Shown here piece after piece: positions 1-8,334 of a DNA stretch of 64,000 bases. This stretch comes from an uncultured Clostridia bacterium (GTDB taxonomy: Bacteria > Bacillota > Clostridia > UMGS1810). The position numbers were made by a program, and so were the translations under genes. Numbering within the stretch: position 1 is the first letter of the stretch; every line of letters begins with the position of its first letter. The notes under the pieces are model-generated. The model saw only the letters and a program-made list of their open reading frames with translations, was not told the origin of the DNA and did no database searches. The DNA is taken from NCBI GenBank assembly GCA_934463165.1, contig CAKSJG010000012.1:1-64000 (forward strand). Direction: 5' to 3'.

Positions 1-40
1 AACTCCCGAAACCCGCATAAACACTGGTTTTTTTCGAATT

Positions 41-1540
41 TTACTTGTCGAGGGGCTTCATTGTCGGGAAGAGCAATACATCTCTTATGGAATAATTATC
101 CGTAAGAAGCATTACGAGACGGTCAATACCTATACCGAGTCCGCCCGTAGGGGGGAGACCGTATTCAAGAGCATTGATGTAGTCATCATCCATCATACCG
201 GCTTCTTCGTCTCCGTTTTCCCGCGCCTCAACCTGCTTTATGAATCTTTCTTTCTGGTCGACAGGATCATTAAGCTCGGAAAATGCATTGCCGTATTCCG
301 TTCCGTTTATAAAAAATTCAAATCTCTCTGTATATGCAGAATCATCGGGTTTTTTCTTTGCAAGCGGAGAAACCTCAATCGGATAGTCAAGAATGAATGT
401 CGGCTGGATAAGCTGCGACTCTACCTTTTCATCAAAAACAGCATACATTGCCTCTCCTATTGACTTGCCGCATTTAACCTCAACACCGAGTGAACGCGCA
501 AGCTCAATTGCTTCTTCGGCAGAAGTGACTGCTGTAAAATCAGCGCCGGCATATTTTTTTACCGCATCCATCATGGTTATTTTCTCCCAGCCCTTGCCGA
601 GATGAATAACCTTGCCCTGATAATTTACATCGGTTGTACCGAGAACTTTTTCGGCAACAGTCGAAATCATATCCTCGGTAAGATCCATCATACCGTAATA
701 ATCCGTAAAAGCTTCGTAAAGCTCAATTGTTGTAAATTCCGGATTATGCTTGATATCCATACCTTCATTACGAAAAATCCTGCCTATTTCGTATACTTTT
801 TCAAGACCGCCGACAATAAGACGCTTAAGATTAAGCTCTGTTGCAATTCTCAGATACATGTTTATCCCAAGTGTATTGTGATGAGTGATGAACGGCCTTG
901 CCGATGCACCGCCGGAAATTGTGTTAAGAACAGGCGTCTCAACCTCTATATAGCCTCTGTTATCTAAAAATTCGCGTATTTCTTTAATTATGCGGCTGCG
1001 CACAACAAACGTGTTACGCACATCGGGATTTATTATAAGATCAACATATCTCTGACGATATCTGAGATCCTGATCCTTAAGTCCGTGGAATTTTTCGGGC
1101 AGGGGCTGCAGTGATTTTGAAAGCAGCGTTATCTCGGTTGCGTGGATCGATGTTTCACCTGTTTTTGTTTTGAAAACGTTACCCTTAAGACCGACAATAT
1201 CGCCTATATCAAATTTTTTGAACGCTTTGTATTCGTCTTCGCCTATGCAGTCTCTTGCAACATAAGCCTGAATCTGACCGTCTCTGTCCTGAATATGGCA
1301 AAACGAAGCCTTGCCCATAATACGCTTGCTCATAATTCTGCCTGCCAGAGAAACATCCTTGCCGTCATATTTTTCAAAATTATCAAGGATATCCTTGCTC
1401 ATTGTGTCTCTGTCATATTTCATTATCGTAAACGGATCTTTATTTTCTTCGCGGAGAGCCTGAAGCTTTTCGCGGCGAATCCTTAAAACTTCATTAAGAT
1501 CAGGTTCGCAAGATCTGTTATTGTTATTGTTTTCACTCAT
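41..1540 (-). CDS. lysS: Lysyl-tRNA synthetase, class II
   Basis: Charges tRNA-Lys with lysine in the cytoplasm. The 499-residue length is normal for bacterial LysRS. An N-terminal OB-fold anticodon-binding domain (about residues 60-150) is followed by the class II catalytic core: the motif 2 region FRNEGMD with NPEFTTIELYEA just after it, and motif 3 as GLGIGIDRL near the C-terminus. The start lies 53 bp downstream of the greA stop on the same strand, so the two genes are probably co-transcribed, an arrangement common in Firmicutes. There is no T-box-like leader in the short gap, so no separate tRNA-sensing control is visible. The gene is complete; the 40 bases beyond its stop reach the window edge and show no clear terminator. 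Confidence 0.97.
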   Translation of the reverse strand: MSENNNNNRSCEPDLNEVLRIRREKLQALREENKDPFTIMKYDRDTMSKDILDNFEKYDGKDVSLAGRIMSKRIMGKASFCHIQDRDGQIQAYVARDCIGEDEYKAFKKFDIGDIVGLKGNVFKTKTGETSIHATEITLLSKSLQPLPEKFHGLKDQDLRYRQRYVDLIINPDVRNTFVVRSRIIKEIREFLDNRGYIEVETPVLNTISGGASARPFITHHNTLGINMYLRIATELNLKRLIVGGLEKVYEIGRIFRNEGMDIKHNPEFTTIELYEAFTDYYGMMDLTEDMISTVAEKVLGTTDVNYQGKVIHLGKGWEKITMMDAVKKYAGADFTAVTSAEEAIELARSLGVEVKCGKSIGEAMYAVFDEKVESQLIQPTFILDYPIEVSPLAKKKPDDSAYTERFEFFINGTEYGNAFSELNDPVDQKERFIKQVEARENGDEEAGMMDDDYINALEYGLPPTGGLGIGIDRLVMLLTDNYSIRDVLLFPTMKPLDK

Positions 1541-1593
1541 TTTGTGAATTCCTCCAAGGTTTGTATTTTAATTGCAAACATCTGTCTGCGGTC

Positions 1594-2067
1594 TTATTTG
1601 CTTATTTCGAGAATTTTAAATTTAATCATACCGCCGGGTGTTTCTATATCGACAATTTCACCCTCTTTTCTGCCGATGAGCGCCTGACCGATCGGAGATT
1701 CATCCGAAATAATATTTTCATCGGGATTTGCTTCGGTAGCTCCGACAATTGTGTATACGTCCTCATCGTCAAACTCCATATCAAGAACCTTTACCTTGGA
1801 GCATATTCCGACAACATCCGTCGCAACATCATCGGCATCAAGAACGACAACATCCTTGAGCATTGCTTCAAGAGCGGATATCCTCTCTTCCATTTTTGCC
1901 TGAGCGTCTTTTGCGGCATCATATTCGGAATTTTCCGAAAGATCACCGAAACCCCTTGCTGTCTTGATTTTTTCGGCAATCTCTTTTCTTCCCGTTACTT
2001 TTAAATATTCAAGCTCATTCTCCAGCTTTTTAAGTCCCTCCGGGGTGAGTATAGTTTGCTTAGCCAT
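1594..2067 (-). CDS. greA: Transcription elongation factor GreA
   Basis: Binds RNA polymerase through the secondary channel and stimulates cleavage of backtracked transcripts. The product is 157 residues: an N-terminal coiled-coil hairpin (about residues 1-75, with the acidic tip region GDLSENSEYDAAK) and a C-terminal FKBP-like domain ending in ETPGGMIKFKILEI. I place the start at the ATG at 2067 because it gives the canonical start MAKQTILTPEG; the frame stays open 40 codons upstream, but that part covers the promoter and leader. A sigma-A promoter lies about 90 bp upstream. Followed directly by lysS. Confidence 0.96.
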   Translation of the reverse strand: MAKQTILTPEGLKKLENELEYLKVTGRKEIAEKIKTARGFGDLSENSEYDAAKDAQAKMEERISALEAMLKDVVVLDADDVATDVVGICSKVKVLDMEFDDEDVYTIVGATEANPDENIISDESPIGQALIGRKEGEIVDIETPGGMIKFKILEISK

Positions 2068-2155
2068 AATGCCTGACCTACCTTTCTGCATACATTTAAA
2101 ATTTTTTCGTACTTGTCTTATCTGTATGCCGTACAAGACAGAATATAACCTATAT

Positions 2156-2184
2156 ATTATACTAATTTTTTGTGTTTTTGTCAA
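2156..2184 (-). promoter_or_regulatory. Sigma-A promoter for greA-lysS
   Basis: On the minus strand TTGACA (2179-2184) and TATAAT (2156-2161) match consensus exactly with a 17-bp spacer. Transcription would start near 2149, leaving a leader of about 80 nt that can form a small hairpin from the GTCTTGTAC/GTACTTGTC-like halves around 2110-2140. Confidence 0.85.
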
Positions 2185-2206
2185 CATTTGAAGCGCAAAA
2201 TATTAT

Positions 2207-2803
2207 TTATATTTCTCTTCTGCCCTCTATAGCCTTTGCAAGCGTCACCTGATCGGCATATTCAAGATCACCGCCGACCGGAATTCCGTATGCTATGCGC
2301 GTCACCTTTATGCCGAGAGGCTTTAAAAGACGGGAGATATACACTGCCGTTGCTTCGCCCTCTATACTCGGGCTTATTGCCATGATGACTTCCTTTACCT
2401 CATCGGACGAACACCTCGTAAGAAGCTCCTTTATGCGTATGTCATCGGGACCTATGGAATCCATCGGCGATATGCATCCGTGAAGAACATGATATGTGCC
2501 GTAATACTCACGCGTTTTCTCAAGCGCGACAACATCCTTCGGTTGCTCCACAACACATATGACGGATTTATCTCTTTTCGGATTGGAACATATTTCACAC
2601 GGATTTGCCTCGGTAATATTCTGACAAACCGAGCAGTACCCTATTTTTTCTTTTGCATTTTTAATTATGCCCACCATTTCGTCAACTTCTTCCGCGCTCA
2701 TTGCCAAAACATGATATGCCATGCGAACTGCGCTTTTGCTGCCGACTCCGGGCATTTTTCTGAAAACATCTATTAACTTTGAAAAACTCTGTGTATAAAG
2801 CAT
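2207..2803 (-). CDS. recR: Recombination mediator RecR
   Basis: Works with RecO (and RecF) to load RecA onto SSB-coated single-stranded DNA. The 198-residue length is standard. Seen in order: an N-terminal helix-hairpin-helix (MPGVGSKSAVRMAYH, about residues 18-32), a four-cysteine zinc finger (CSVC...CEIC, about 57-72), a Toprim domain starting ICVVEQPKDV, and the conserved C-terminal IPVGGDLEYADQVTL segment. It starts 12 bp after the stop of the DUF4364 gene, so the two are likely co-transcribed. No dnaX lies next to it, unlike in many Firmicutes. Confidence 0.97.
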   Translation of the reverse strand: MLYTQSFSKLIDVFRKMPGVGSKSAVRMAYHVLAMSAEEVDEMVGIIKNAKEKIGYCSVCQNITEANPCEICSNPKRDKSVICVVEQPKDVVALEKTREYYGTYHVLHGCISPMDSIGPDDIRIKELLTRCSSDEVKEVIMAISPSIEGEATAVYISRLLKPLGIKVTRIAYGIPVGGDLEYADQVTLAKAIEGRREI

Positions 2804-2815
2804 AAAACAATCCTC

Positions 2816-3400
2816 TTATTTTTCATTTTCGCTTTTTTTATTTTCCGCATCCTTTTCGAGCATAGATAAAAGATCGGCATAAAATTCACTCGTGTGCGTC
2901 TTGAAATACCTGCATATATTTTTTGCCCTTTCCTTGGGACCGACATACATTTCAAAATGCACAATTTTTATGTTATTTTCAAGAACACCGCATACAACCT
3001 TGTATTCCTCCTCGGCATTGATCGGGATATAGTCGGCATATATTTTGTTCCCGGCGCTTTTATCGCCGTTGACATCTTCGGCGGCGTTCTTTATTTTTTC
3101 ACGTACGCTTGCGGGAATTCTCTGCGAAAAAAATTCGTATGCCTCCTCACCCGTTTCCGTTGCGGTATACACCTTGGATTCATCTATCGAAAATTCTTCG
3201 ACGCTGCCCATTTCTATAAGATCGTCAAGATACGGCTGCATCTCAAAATAGCTTATGTCGGCGCCTGCATATACCACCTGATTCAGTATCTGATATGTCG
3301 GGCTCTTTTTCAGATCGTGCAAGGCACATAAAATTATAAGCTTCGTTTCATAATCGTTGGGTTTGTATTTAAGTTCTGTATCTGTTATAATTTTAAACAC
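2816..3400 (-). CDS. DUF4364 family protein (winged-helix-like)
   Basis: A 194-residue cytoplasmic protein resembling the DUF4364 family of Clostridia, which has a predicted winged-helix DNA-binding N-terminus and no assigned function. The N-terminal part (KLIILCALHDL... YFEMQPYLDDLIEMGSVEE) fits that family, and there is no signal peptide or membrane segment. The C-terminus is lysine- and glutamate-rich. The first codon is GTG at 3400; the purine-rich site (AAGAAGG) lies very close to it, so the exact start is uncertain. Upstream of recR with a 12-bp gap. Family assignment is from recall, not a search. Confidence 0.75.
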   Translation of the reverse strand: MFKIITDTELKYKPNDYETKLIILCALHDLKKSPTYQILNQVVYAGADISYFEMQPYLDDLIEMGSVEEFSIDESKVYTATETGEEAYEFFSQRIPASVREKIKNAAEDVNGDKSAGNKIYADYIPINAEEEYKVVCGVLENNIKIVHFEMYVGPKERAKNICRYFKTHTSEFYADLLSMLEKDAENKKSENEK

Positions 3401-3430
3401 CTTCTTTTAAATTTATTTAATGCAGCAAAA

Positions 3431-3510
3431 CGGTGTGAGCACCGCAGCATACGCAGTGCGTATCTGCCCGATTGTCTGCACGCGGCTTTCGGGCATTTTT
3501 TTTATTCGAA
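3431..3510. repeat. Intergenic structured repeat remnant
   Basis: Contains a degenerate copy of the AACGGTG...CACCG hairpin seen in full elsewhere in the window, an adjacent near-palindrome (GCATACGCAGTGCGTATC), and a GCCCG...CGGGC hairpin followed by T8 on the plus strand. No gene is visible here. The last hairpin could act as a plus-strand terminator, but no plus-strand gene precedes it. Confidence 0.55.
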
Positions 3511-3546
3511 AAAAAACACAGCTTATCTAAAATAAGATAAGCTGTG
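3509..3546 (-). terminator. Rho-independent terminator of the HPr-like gene
   Basis: Perfect 11-bp stem CACAGCTTATC / GATAAGCTGTG with an 8-nt loop, followed on the minus strand by T8, 13 bp downstream of the HPr-like stop. Confidence 0.85.
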
Positions 3547-3558
3547 CAAAATTTTGTG

Positions 3559-3786
3559 TTATCTGATATACGGCTTGAGTTCTTCCATTATTGCATCAGC
3601 ATCTTCCGTATGAATCTGAACTCCGATAGGTTTGGTAAGATCGAGGCTGAAAATGCCCATAATCGATTTTGCATCCACAACATATCTGTCAGAAATAAGA
3701 TCAATGTCAAAATCATATTTGGAAACGATATTGACAAAATTCTTTACGTCATTGATTGAATTGATAACTACATTAAAACTTTTCAT
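3559..3786 (-). CDS. HPr-like protein lacking the catalytic histidine
   Basis: A 75-residue protein with the HPr fold signature around the regulatory serine (VDAKSIMGIFSLDL, equivalent to Ser46 of HPr). The region that normally carries the phosphorylatable His15 reads NSINDVKNFVNIV, with no histidine. It therefore should not pass phosphate in the PTS but could be phosphorylated on the serine by HPr kinase and act, like Crh, as a catabolite-repression co-effector; that role is inference. The start is the third of three closely spaced ATGs: AAGGAGG sits 9 nt upstream of it, whereas the ATG immediately after AGGAGG is too close. It has its own promoter and terminator. Confidence 0.85.
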   Translation of the reverse strand: MKSFNVVINSINDVKNFVNIVSKYDFDIDLISDRYVVDAKSIMGIFSLDLTKPIGVQIHTEDADAIMEELKPYIR

Positions 3787-3844
3787 TTTTTTCATCCTCC
3801 TTAACTTCTGCAAGCACATACCAATGCTTATTATTTACAAATAT

Positions 3845-3873
3845 ATAATACAACATGAAAAGTTTTCTGTCAA
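3845..3873 (-). promoter_or_regulatory. Sigma-A promoter of the HPr-like gene
   Basis: Minus strand TTGACA (3868-3873) and TATTAT (3845-3850) separated by 17 bp. Confidence 0.8.
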
Positions 3874-3889
3874 GTTATTTTACAAAGAC

Positions 3890-3917
3890 TTGAAAATATT
3901 TGTAAATTGTGTATAAT
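3890..3917 (+). promoter_or_regulatory. Sigma-A promoter of mtaB
   Basis: Plus strand TTGAAA (3890-3895) and TATAAT (3912-3917) with a 16-bp spacer, back to back with the promoter of the HPr-like gene. The leader to the mtaB start is about 75 nt. Confidence 0.7.
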
Positions 3918-3997
3918 ATTAAGAGGAAGTCTAAAGGATGTGTACATACACATTTAGAATAAATTAAGCAAACTTTAAAACACAGGAGAACATTCAC

Positions 3998-5305
3998 ATG
4001 AAAAAAGCAGGTTTTTGCACACTCGGATGCAAGGTAAATCAATATGAAAGCGAAGCGATGATAACGCTTTTTAAGCAAAGCGGATATGAAATCGGAGACT
4101 TCGGCGAAAAATGCGATATATACGTTATAAACACATGCACCGTAACCGGAACCGGAGACAGGAAGTCACGGCAGATGATTCACCGTGCACTCGCGCACAA
4201 CCCCGACGCGATAATTGTTGCCGCAGGGTGTTATTCGCAGGTGTCTCCCGATGAAATCGAAAAAATCGACGGGGTAAACCTCATCATAGGAACAGACGCC
4301 AGAAAGCATATAGTAGAGCTTGTTGAGGATTATATAAGCTCCGGGAGCGATGAGTGCAAAATATTTGTCGGCGACATCATGAAGCAGAGAAGCTTTGAAG
4401 ACCTCTGGATATCATCATACGAACACAAGACGCGCGCGTTCGTAAAAATCGAGGAGGGATGCACGGAGTTTTGCTCATATTGCATTATTCCCTATGCGAG
4501 AGGACCCGTCAGAAGCCGCCCGATAAAAAGCATTGAAAAAGAGGTTAAATCACTTGCGGAAAACGGGTACAAAGAAATAGTCCTTACGGGCATACATCTT
4601 GCGTCATACGGCAGAGATTTAAAAGATGAAAAGCTGATTGACGTTATCGAGGCGGTATCCGCCGCAGACGGAATCGAAAGGATTCGCTTAGGCTCGGTTG
4701 AACCGCGGCTTTTGACGGACGAATTTATCGGCAGGATAGCAAAAATGCCAAAGGTATGCGACCATTTTCACATATCGCTGCAGAGCGGATGCGACAAAAC
4801 GCTTAAGGCAATGAACAGAAAATACACATGCGCGCAGTATGCCGAATCGGTTGAAAAGCTCCGCGCGGCATATAAAAACCCTGCAATAACCACGGATATA
4901 ATAACGGGATTTCCGGGTGAGAGCATCGAGGATTTTAATGAATCGTTTGAATTTTTGAAAAATATAAAATTCAGCGAAGCGCACATCTTTCCCTACTCCG
5001 AACGAAAGGGCACAAAGGCGGCTGCCATGGACGGAAAGGTTGACAAAGCAGAACGCGAAAGACGCGCCAAAATCATGATAGAGCAAGCGGCAAAACAGCA
5101 TGAGGATTATATGAATTCATTTGTCGGCTGCCGGACGGACGTCCTGTTTGAGAGAAACATCGGAGGAAATACCTACGAGGGGCACATGACAAATTATATC
5201 CGCGTGAGAGCTCAAAGCGATGAAGACATATCACATATGATTAAAAGGGTCAATATAAATTCCGCAGATAAAAAATATCTCTTGGGAGAAATTGCGGAAC
5301 TGTAA
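3998..5305 (+). CDS. mtaB: tRNA t6A37 methylthiotransferase MtaB
   Basis: Radical-SAM enzyme that converts t6A to ms2t6A at tRNA position 37. The 435 residues show an N-terminal UPF0004 domain with its three cluster cysteines (GCKVNQ, NTCTVT, AAGCYSQ), a radical-SAM CxxxCxxC motif (CTEFCSYCIIPYARG, about residues 153-167), and a C-terminal TRAM-like region. The TLGCKVNQYE start and the YARGPVRSR context fit MtaB rather than MiaB or RimO; a true RimO is also in this window. AGGAG lies upstream of the ATG. Monocistronic, closed by a strong hairpin. Confidence 0.93.
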   Translation: MKKAGFCTLGCKVNQYESEAMITLFKQSGYEIGDFGEKCDIYVINTCTVTGTGDRKSRQMIHRALAHNPDAIIVAAGCYSQVSPDEIEKIDGVNLIIGTDARKHIVELVEDYISSGSDECKIFVGDIMKQRSFEDLWISSYEHKTRAFVKIEEGCTEFCSYCIIPYARGPVRSRPIKSIEKEVKSLAENGYKEIVLTGIHLASYGRDLKDEKLIDVIEAVSAADGIERIRLGSVEPRLLTDEFIGRIAKMPKVCDHFHISLQSGCDKTLKAMNRKYTCAQYAESVEKLRAAYKNPAITTDIITGFPGESIEDFNESFEFLKNIKFSEAHIFPYSERKGTKAAAMDGKVDKAERERRAKIMIEQAAKQHEDYMNSFVGCRTDVLFERNIGGNTYEGHMTNYIRVRAQSDEDISHMIKRVNINSADKKYLLGEIAEL

Positions 5306-5350
5306 AAAAAGAGCTGCAGTAAATGATTGCATTTTTCTGCAGCTCTTTTA
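5304..5350. terminator. Bidirectional terminator between mtaB and the histidine kinase
   Basis: Stem GAGCTGCAG (5311-5319) / CTGCAGCTC (5337-5345). A T-run follows on the plus strand and T7 on the minus strand, so it can serve both convergent genes. Confidence 0.9.
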
Positions 5351-5353
5351 TAT

Positions 5354-6709
5354 TCATTTCCCGTTCATCGGCATAACAAACGTAAACACGGAACCGACGC
5401 CGAGCCTGCTCTCGCACGATACCCTGCCGCCGTGGCACTCGGCTATCCATTTTACCATATAAAGACCGAGACCGCTGTTGCCGTTTTCGGACGAACGTGC
5501 AGGATCTGCCTGATAAAATCTCTCCCATATTTTTGGAATGTCCTCTTCCGAAATTCCTATGCCGTCATCCTTGACGCTAAACACAACATCATCACCCCTG
5601 CAATAAAGAGAAACCGTTATGTTACCGCCTTTCTTTCCGTAAGTATACGCGTTTGATATGAGGTTTATAAGCAGCCTCATAATCATAGAACGGTCACAAT
5701 CGGCAGCAATCCCCTCATCAATATTTCGCTTAAGGCTGATATCATGCGCGTGTATATCCTCCTGTTCGTCACAGACGAAGTTTAAAAGCTCGCTTATATC
5801 CACCTTTTCAAATTCAAGATTTACGGCATTTTTGTCCATCCGTGATATCATCAGAAGCTCGCCTATAAGCTTCGACATCTTTTCGGCATGGTCTTTGACG
5901 GAATAAGCGCTCTCCTTTATCTCTTCAAAGCTTTCGGCGCAATCCGTCATATATTCACATTCAGAAAGTATTACCGCAAGCGGTGTCCTCAGCTCGTGCG
6001 ATGCGTCGGAGGTGAACTGTTTTTCTCTTTCCATTGTCTGCTCTATCCTGGCAAGCATTTCATCAAACGTATTGGCAAGAGAGTGAATTTCATCGTTTCC
6101 GCTGCCGATGTTTATCCTTTGGCTGAGATCGCGGCTTCTGCTTATTTCTTTTGCCGTATCACTGATTTTATTGACCGGAAGAAGCGCCTTTCTGACAATA
6201 AAATATCCGCCGCACGATGCAATAAGTATCATGATTACGGTCAAAATAATATTGTTTTTCGCTGCGGATTTTATGGCATAGCTTTCACCCGTAAACGAAA
6301 TAATTCCTCTTATCCAATATACTTCACCGTTTCTTAACTGTGTTTTTTTCGTATATACGTAATATTTATTTTCACCCTCAACAACACTTTCAAGGTTAGA
6401 ATCGTTAAAACCGATAACCTCATTAAATTCAAAAATACCCTGACCGCCCACAACTTCTTTATCGCCGTTATACAACACAATGTGGATACCTCGGTCAAAA
6501 AACTCAAATTTCGGTCTTTTTTCTATATCAAAAAAAGGCGCGTCCATTTTATGCGAAAAATCCATAACACCCTGAATAACTTTTCTTTCAATGTCTTTTG
6601 CAACTATTTTTTGGCTGACGGAGGTCATCACGGCAAGAACCGCGGCGGAAATCAATATCATAACAAGTGTATACCAAAGGGTTATTCTGAATTTAACCGA
6701 CATTTTCAT
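5354..6709 (-). CDS. Two-component sensor histidine kinase
   Basis: A 451-residue membrane kinase. TM1 is at about residues 8-30, an extracytoplasmic sensor loop at about 31-155, TM2 at about 158-180, then HAMP, a HisKA dimerisation domain with the phosphoacceptor His in DASHELRTPLA, and a HATPase_c domain with N-box NLISNAY, G1 DDGIGI, F-box IWERFYQ and G2 GLGLYMVK. It lies 252 bp downstream of its likely partner response regulator, a gap filled by two repeat remnants. The layout resembles ArlS/CusS-type sensors; the stimulus cannot be read from the sequence. Confidence 0.93.
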   Translation of the reverse strand: MKMSVKFRITLWYTLVMILISAAVLAVMTSVSQKIVAKDIERKVIQGVMDFSHKMDAPFFDIEKRPKFEFFDRGIHIVLYNGDKEVVGGQGIFEFNEVIGFNDSNLESVVEGENKYYVYTKKTQLRNGEVYWIRGIISFTGESYAIKSAAKNNIILTVIMILIASCGGYFIVRKALLPVNKISDTAKEISRSRDLSQRINIGSGNDEIHSLANTFDEMLARIEQTMEREKQFTSDASHELRTPLAVILSECEYMTDCAESFEEIKESAYSVKDHAEKMSKLIGELLMISRMDKNAVNLEFEKVDISELLNFVCDEQEDIHAHDISLKRNIDEGIAADCDRSMIMRLLINLISNAYTYGKKGGNITVSLYCRGDDVVFSVKDDGIGISEEDIPKIWERFYQADPARSSENGNSGLGLYMVKWIAECHGGRVSCESRLGVGSVFTFVMPMNGK

Positions 6710-6727
6710 TTCGTTTCATCTCCTTAA

Positions 6728-6771
6728 TATCCGAATTTCTCTAAGGTTACAGGTATGTTTATTTTTTTACA
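6728..6771. repeat. Truncated family-B inverted-repeat element
   Basis: Matches the reverse complement of the right end of the 60418-60512 element: TCTCTAAGGTTACAGGT, then a T-rich stretch. The rest of the element is missing. Confidence 0.6.
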
Positions 6772-6848
6772 TTCCCTCATCCCTTTACACAAGGGCGCGC
6801 CTCTCTTTCTTGCGTTTATCAATATGATTTTGTATGTAGTGTGTAAGC

Positions 6849-6925
6849 GGAACGGTGTGGTCACCGTTCCCTACATATAAATTGATAGGTATGTTTCCAA
6901 TTAATAAATTTGTTTAAACAAAATT
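6849..6925. repeat. Half copy of the family-A (GGAACGGTG) element
   Basis: A perfect 9-bp hairpin GGAACGGTG-TGGT-CACCGTTCC (6849-6870) followed by CTAC and an AT-rich tail that closely matches the copy at 16838 (both contain AAATTGATAGGTA and TTTGTTTAAACAAAAT). The opposite end of the element is absent. It occupies the gap between the response regulator and kinase genes. Confidence 0.7.
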
Positions 6926-6961
6926 TATAATAAGATATTATTTAATAATTAAATACATCCG

Positions 6962-7642
6962 TTATTGGTGTTCGGATATTTTCAGCACATACCCCATTCC
7001 GCGCACGGTGTGTATAAGCTTTTCATCAAACCCGTCATCAAGCTTTTTTCTTAAATATCTTATGTATACATCCACAATATTCGTGCCGCCGCTGTAGTCA
7101 AAATTCCAGACATGGTTTTCGATTTTTTCACGCGATATAATCTTTCCCTTATTCAGAATCAGATACTCCAAAATATCATATTCCTTTGCCGATAATGTGA
7201 TCTGCGTACCGCCCCTTTGAACGGTGCGGCTTGAGGTGTCAAGAACGAGATCGGCAACGGTATAAACATTCGTTGTGTTACCGCTTTTTTTTCGCGTCAT
7301 TACCCTTATCCGCGCGAGAAGCTCTTCAAACGCAAACGGCTTTGTGAGATAATCCTCCGCACCTGCGTCAAGCCCCGCAACCCTGTCGGATATGCTGTCT
7401 TTCGCCGTAAGAAAAATCACGGGAGTCGAATCTCCGCGCGCACGCATCCTCTTCACGGCTTCTATTCCGTCAAGCTTCGGCATCATTATGTCCATTATAA
7501 CCGCGTCGAATTCACCGACATACATATAATCGAGAGCGTCCTCTCCGTTAAAACAGCTGTCAACACTGTAGCCCTCGCTTTCAAGTCTTTTTGTTATAAC
7601 TCTGTTTAAGGATTTTTCATCTTCCGCAACAAGTATCCTCAC
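6962..7642 (-). CDS. OmpR-family response regulator
   Basis: 226 residues. The receiver domain has the phosphoacceptor Asp in VIMDIMMPKLDG, the conserved Thr in FLTAKD and the Lys in YLTKPF. The C-terminal winged helix ends VDVYIRYLRKKLDD...IHTVRGMGYVLK. It starts with GTG at 7642 behind GGCGGTGAT. Immediately upstream is a terminator for pgsA and no clear promoter, so expression may depend on readthrough or a weak promoter in the 70-bp gap. Probable partner of the kinase at 5354-6709. Confidence 0.94.
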   Translation of the reverse strand: MRILVAEDEKSLNRVITKRLESEGYSVDSCFNGEDALDYMYVGEFDAVIMDIMMPKLDGIEAVKRMRARGDSTPVIFLTAKDSISDRVAGLDAGAEDYLTKPFAFEELLARIRVMTRKKSGNTTNVYTVADLVLDTSSRTVQRGGTQITLSAKEYDILEYLILNKGKIISREKIENHVWNFDYSGGTNIVDVYIRYLRKKLDDGFDEKLIHTVRGMGYVLKISEHQ

Positions 7643-7661
7643 TTTTAATCACCGCCTAAAT

Positions 7662-7701
7662 AAAAAACGCCGCGAAAGTCTGCATATGCATCCCCGCAGC
7701 G
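7662..7701 (-). terminator. Terminator downstream of pgsA
   Basis: Minus-strand stem CGCTGCG (7695-7701) / CGCGGCG (7668-7674) with one G-U pair, followed by T6, just past the pgsA stop. Confidence 0.75.
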
Positions 7702-7711
7702 CGTAAATTTT

Positions 7712-8281
7712 TCAGTTGTCTTCAAGAAGAGATTTGTTTTTGTAAAGGTATTCCACACCCGAATATATTGTAAACAGAGTTGCAACAAGCATTGCAAGCT
7801 CTCCGGGAGTCGTGGTTATTTTTTCGAAAATACGGAATGTGAAATCACCGTAATAAGAATGATATCCGAACATAAATACGCATATCGTTGCGACGATCTG
7901 TATGCAGGTTTTGATTTTACCCGTCATTGCCGCGGCTATTACAACTCCCTTGGACATTGCAACCGTGCGCAGACCGGTTACTATAAATTCTCTTGCAATA
8001 ATAATAACAGCCATATATGACGGTATTTCACCGGAGCCTACAAAGCAGATAAGAGCCGTGGCTATCATAAGCTTATCGGCAAGAGGGTCTATAAACTTTC
8101 CGAAATCCGTCACCATTTTATAATTTCTGGCAACATAACCGTCCACACCGTCGGTGAGAGCTGCAATAGCAAAAAGCAGACATGCAACGAGATTATGATA
8201 CGGGAACCTCCACATATATGCTATCATAAAAAGCGGTATCATAAAAATACGCGTCATTGTAATTTTATTTGCAAGATTCAA
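7712..8281 (-). CDS. pgsA: CDP-diacylglycerol-glycerol-3-phosphate 3-phosphatidyltransferase
   Basis: Integral membrane enzyme making phosphatidylglycerophosphate, the committed step to phosphatidylglycerol. The CDP-alcohol phosphotransferase signature is intact: DGVDGYVAR...FGKFIDPLADK. Several hydrophobic helices span the 189 residues. I choose the TTG at 8281 as start: it gives the family-typical MNLANKITMTRI and places AAAGGA 9 nt upstream, while the ATG at 8290 abuts that site. Last gene of the desulfurase-thiI-recA-recX-rimO-pgsA cluster, followed by a terminator. Confidence 0.93.
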   Translation of the reverse strand: MNLANKITMTRIFMIPLFMIAYMWRFPYHNLVACLLFAIAALTDGVDGYVARNYKMVTDFGKFIDPLADKLMIATALICFVGSGEIPSYMAVIIIAREFIVTGLRTVAMSKGVVIAAAMTGKIKTCIQIVATICVFMFGYHSYYGDFTFRIFEKITTTPGELAMLVATLFTIYSGVEYLYKNKSLLEDN

Positions 8282-8334
8282 AAAAACCATTCCTTTCGGA
8301 TTTAAATACTATATGTTATAAAATACCACATATA

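Noticed and set aside
1541..1593. T-box leader before lysS
   Set aside because: The gap is only 53 bp and contains no T-box sequence.
3998..5305. MiaB or RimO as identity of the first methylthiotransferase
   Set aside because: The TLGCKVNQYE start and YARGPVRSR context fit MtaB, and a clear RimO is present at 8335-9678.
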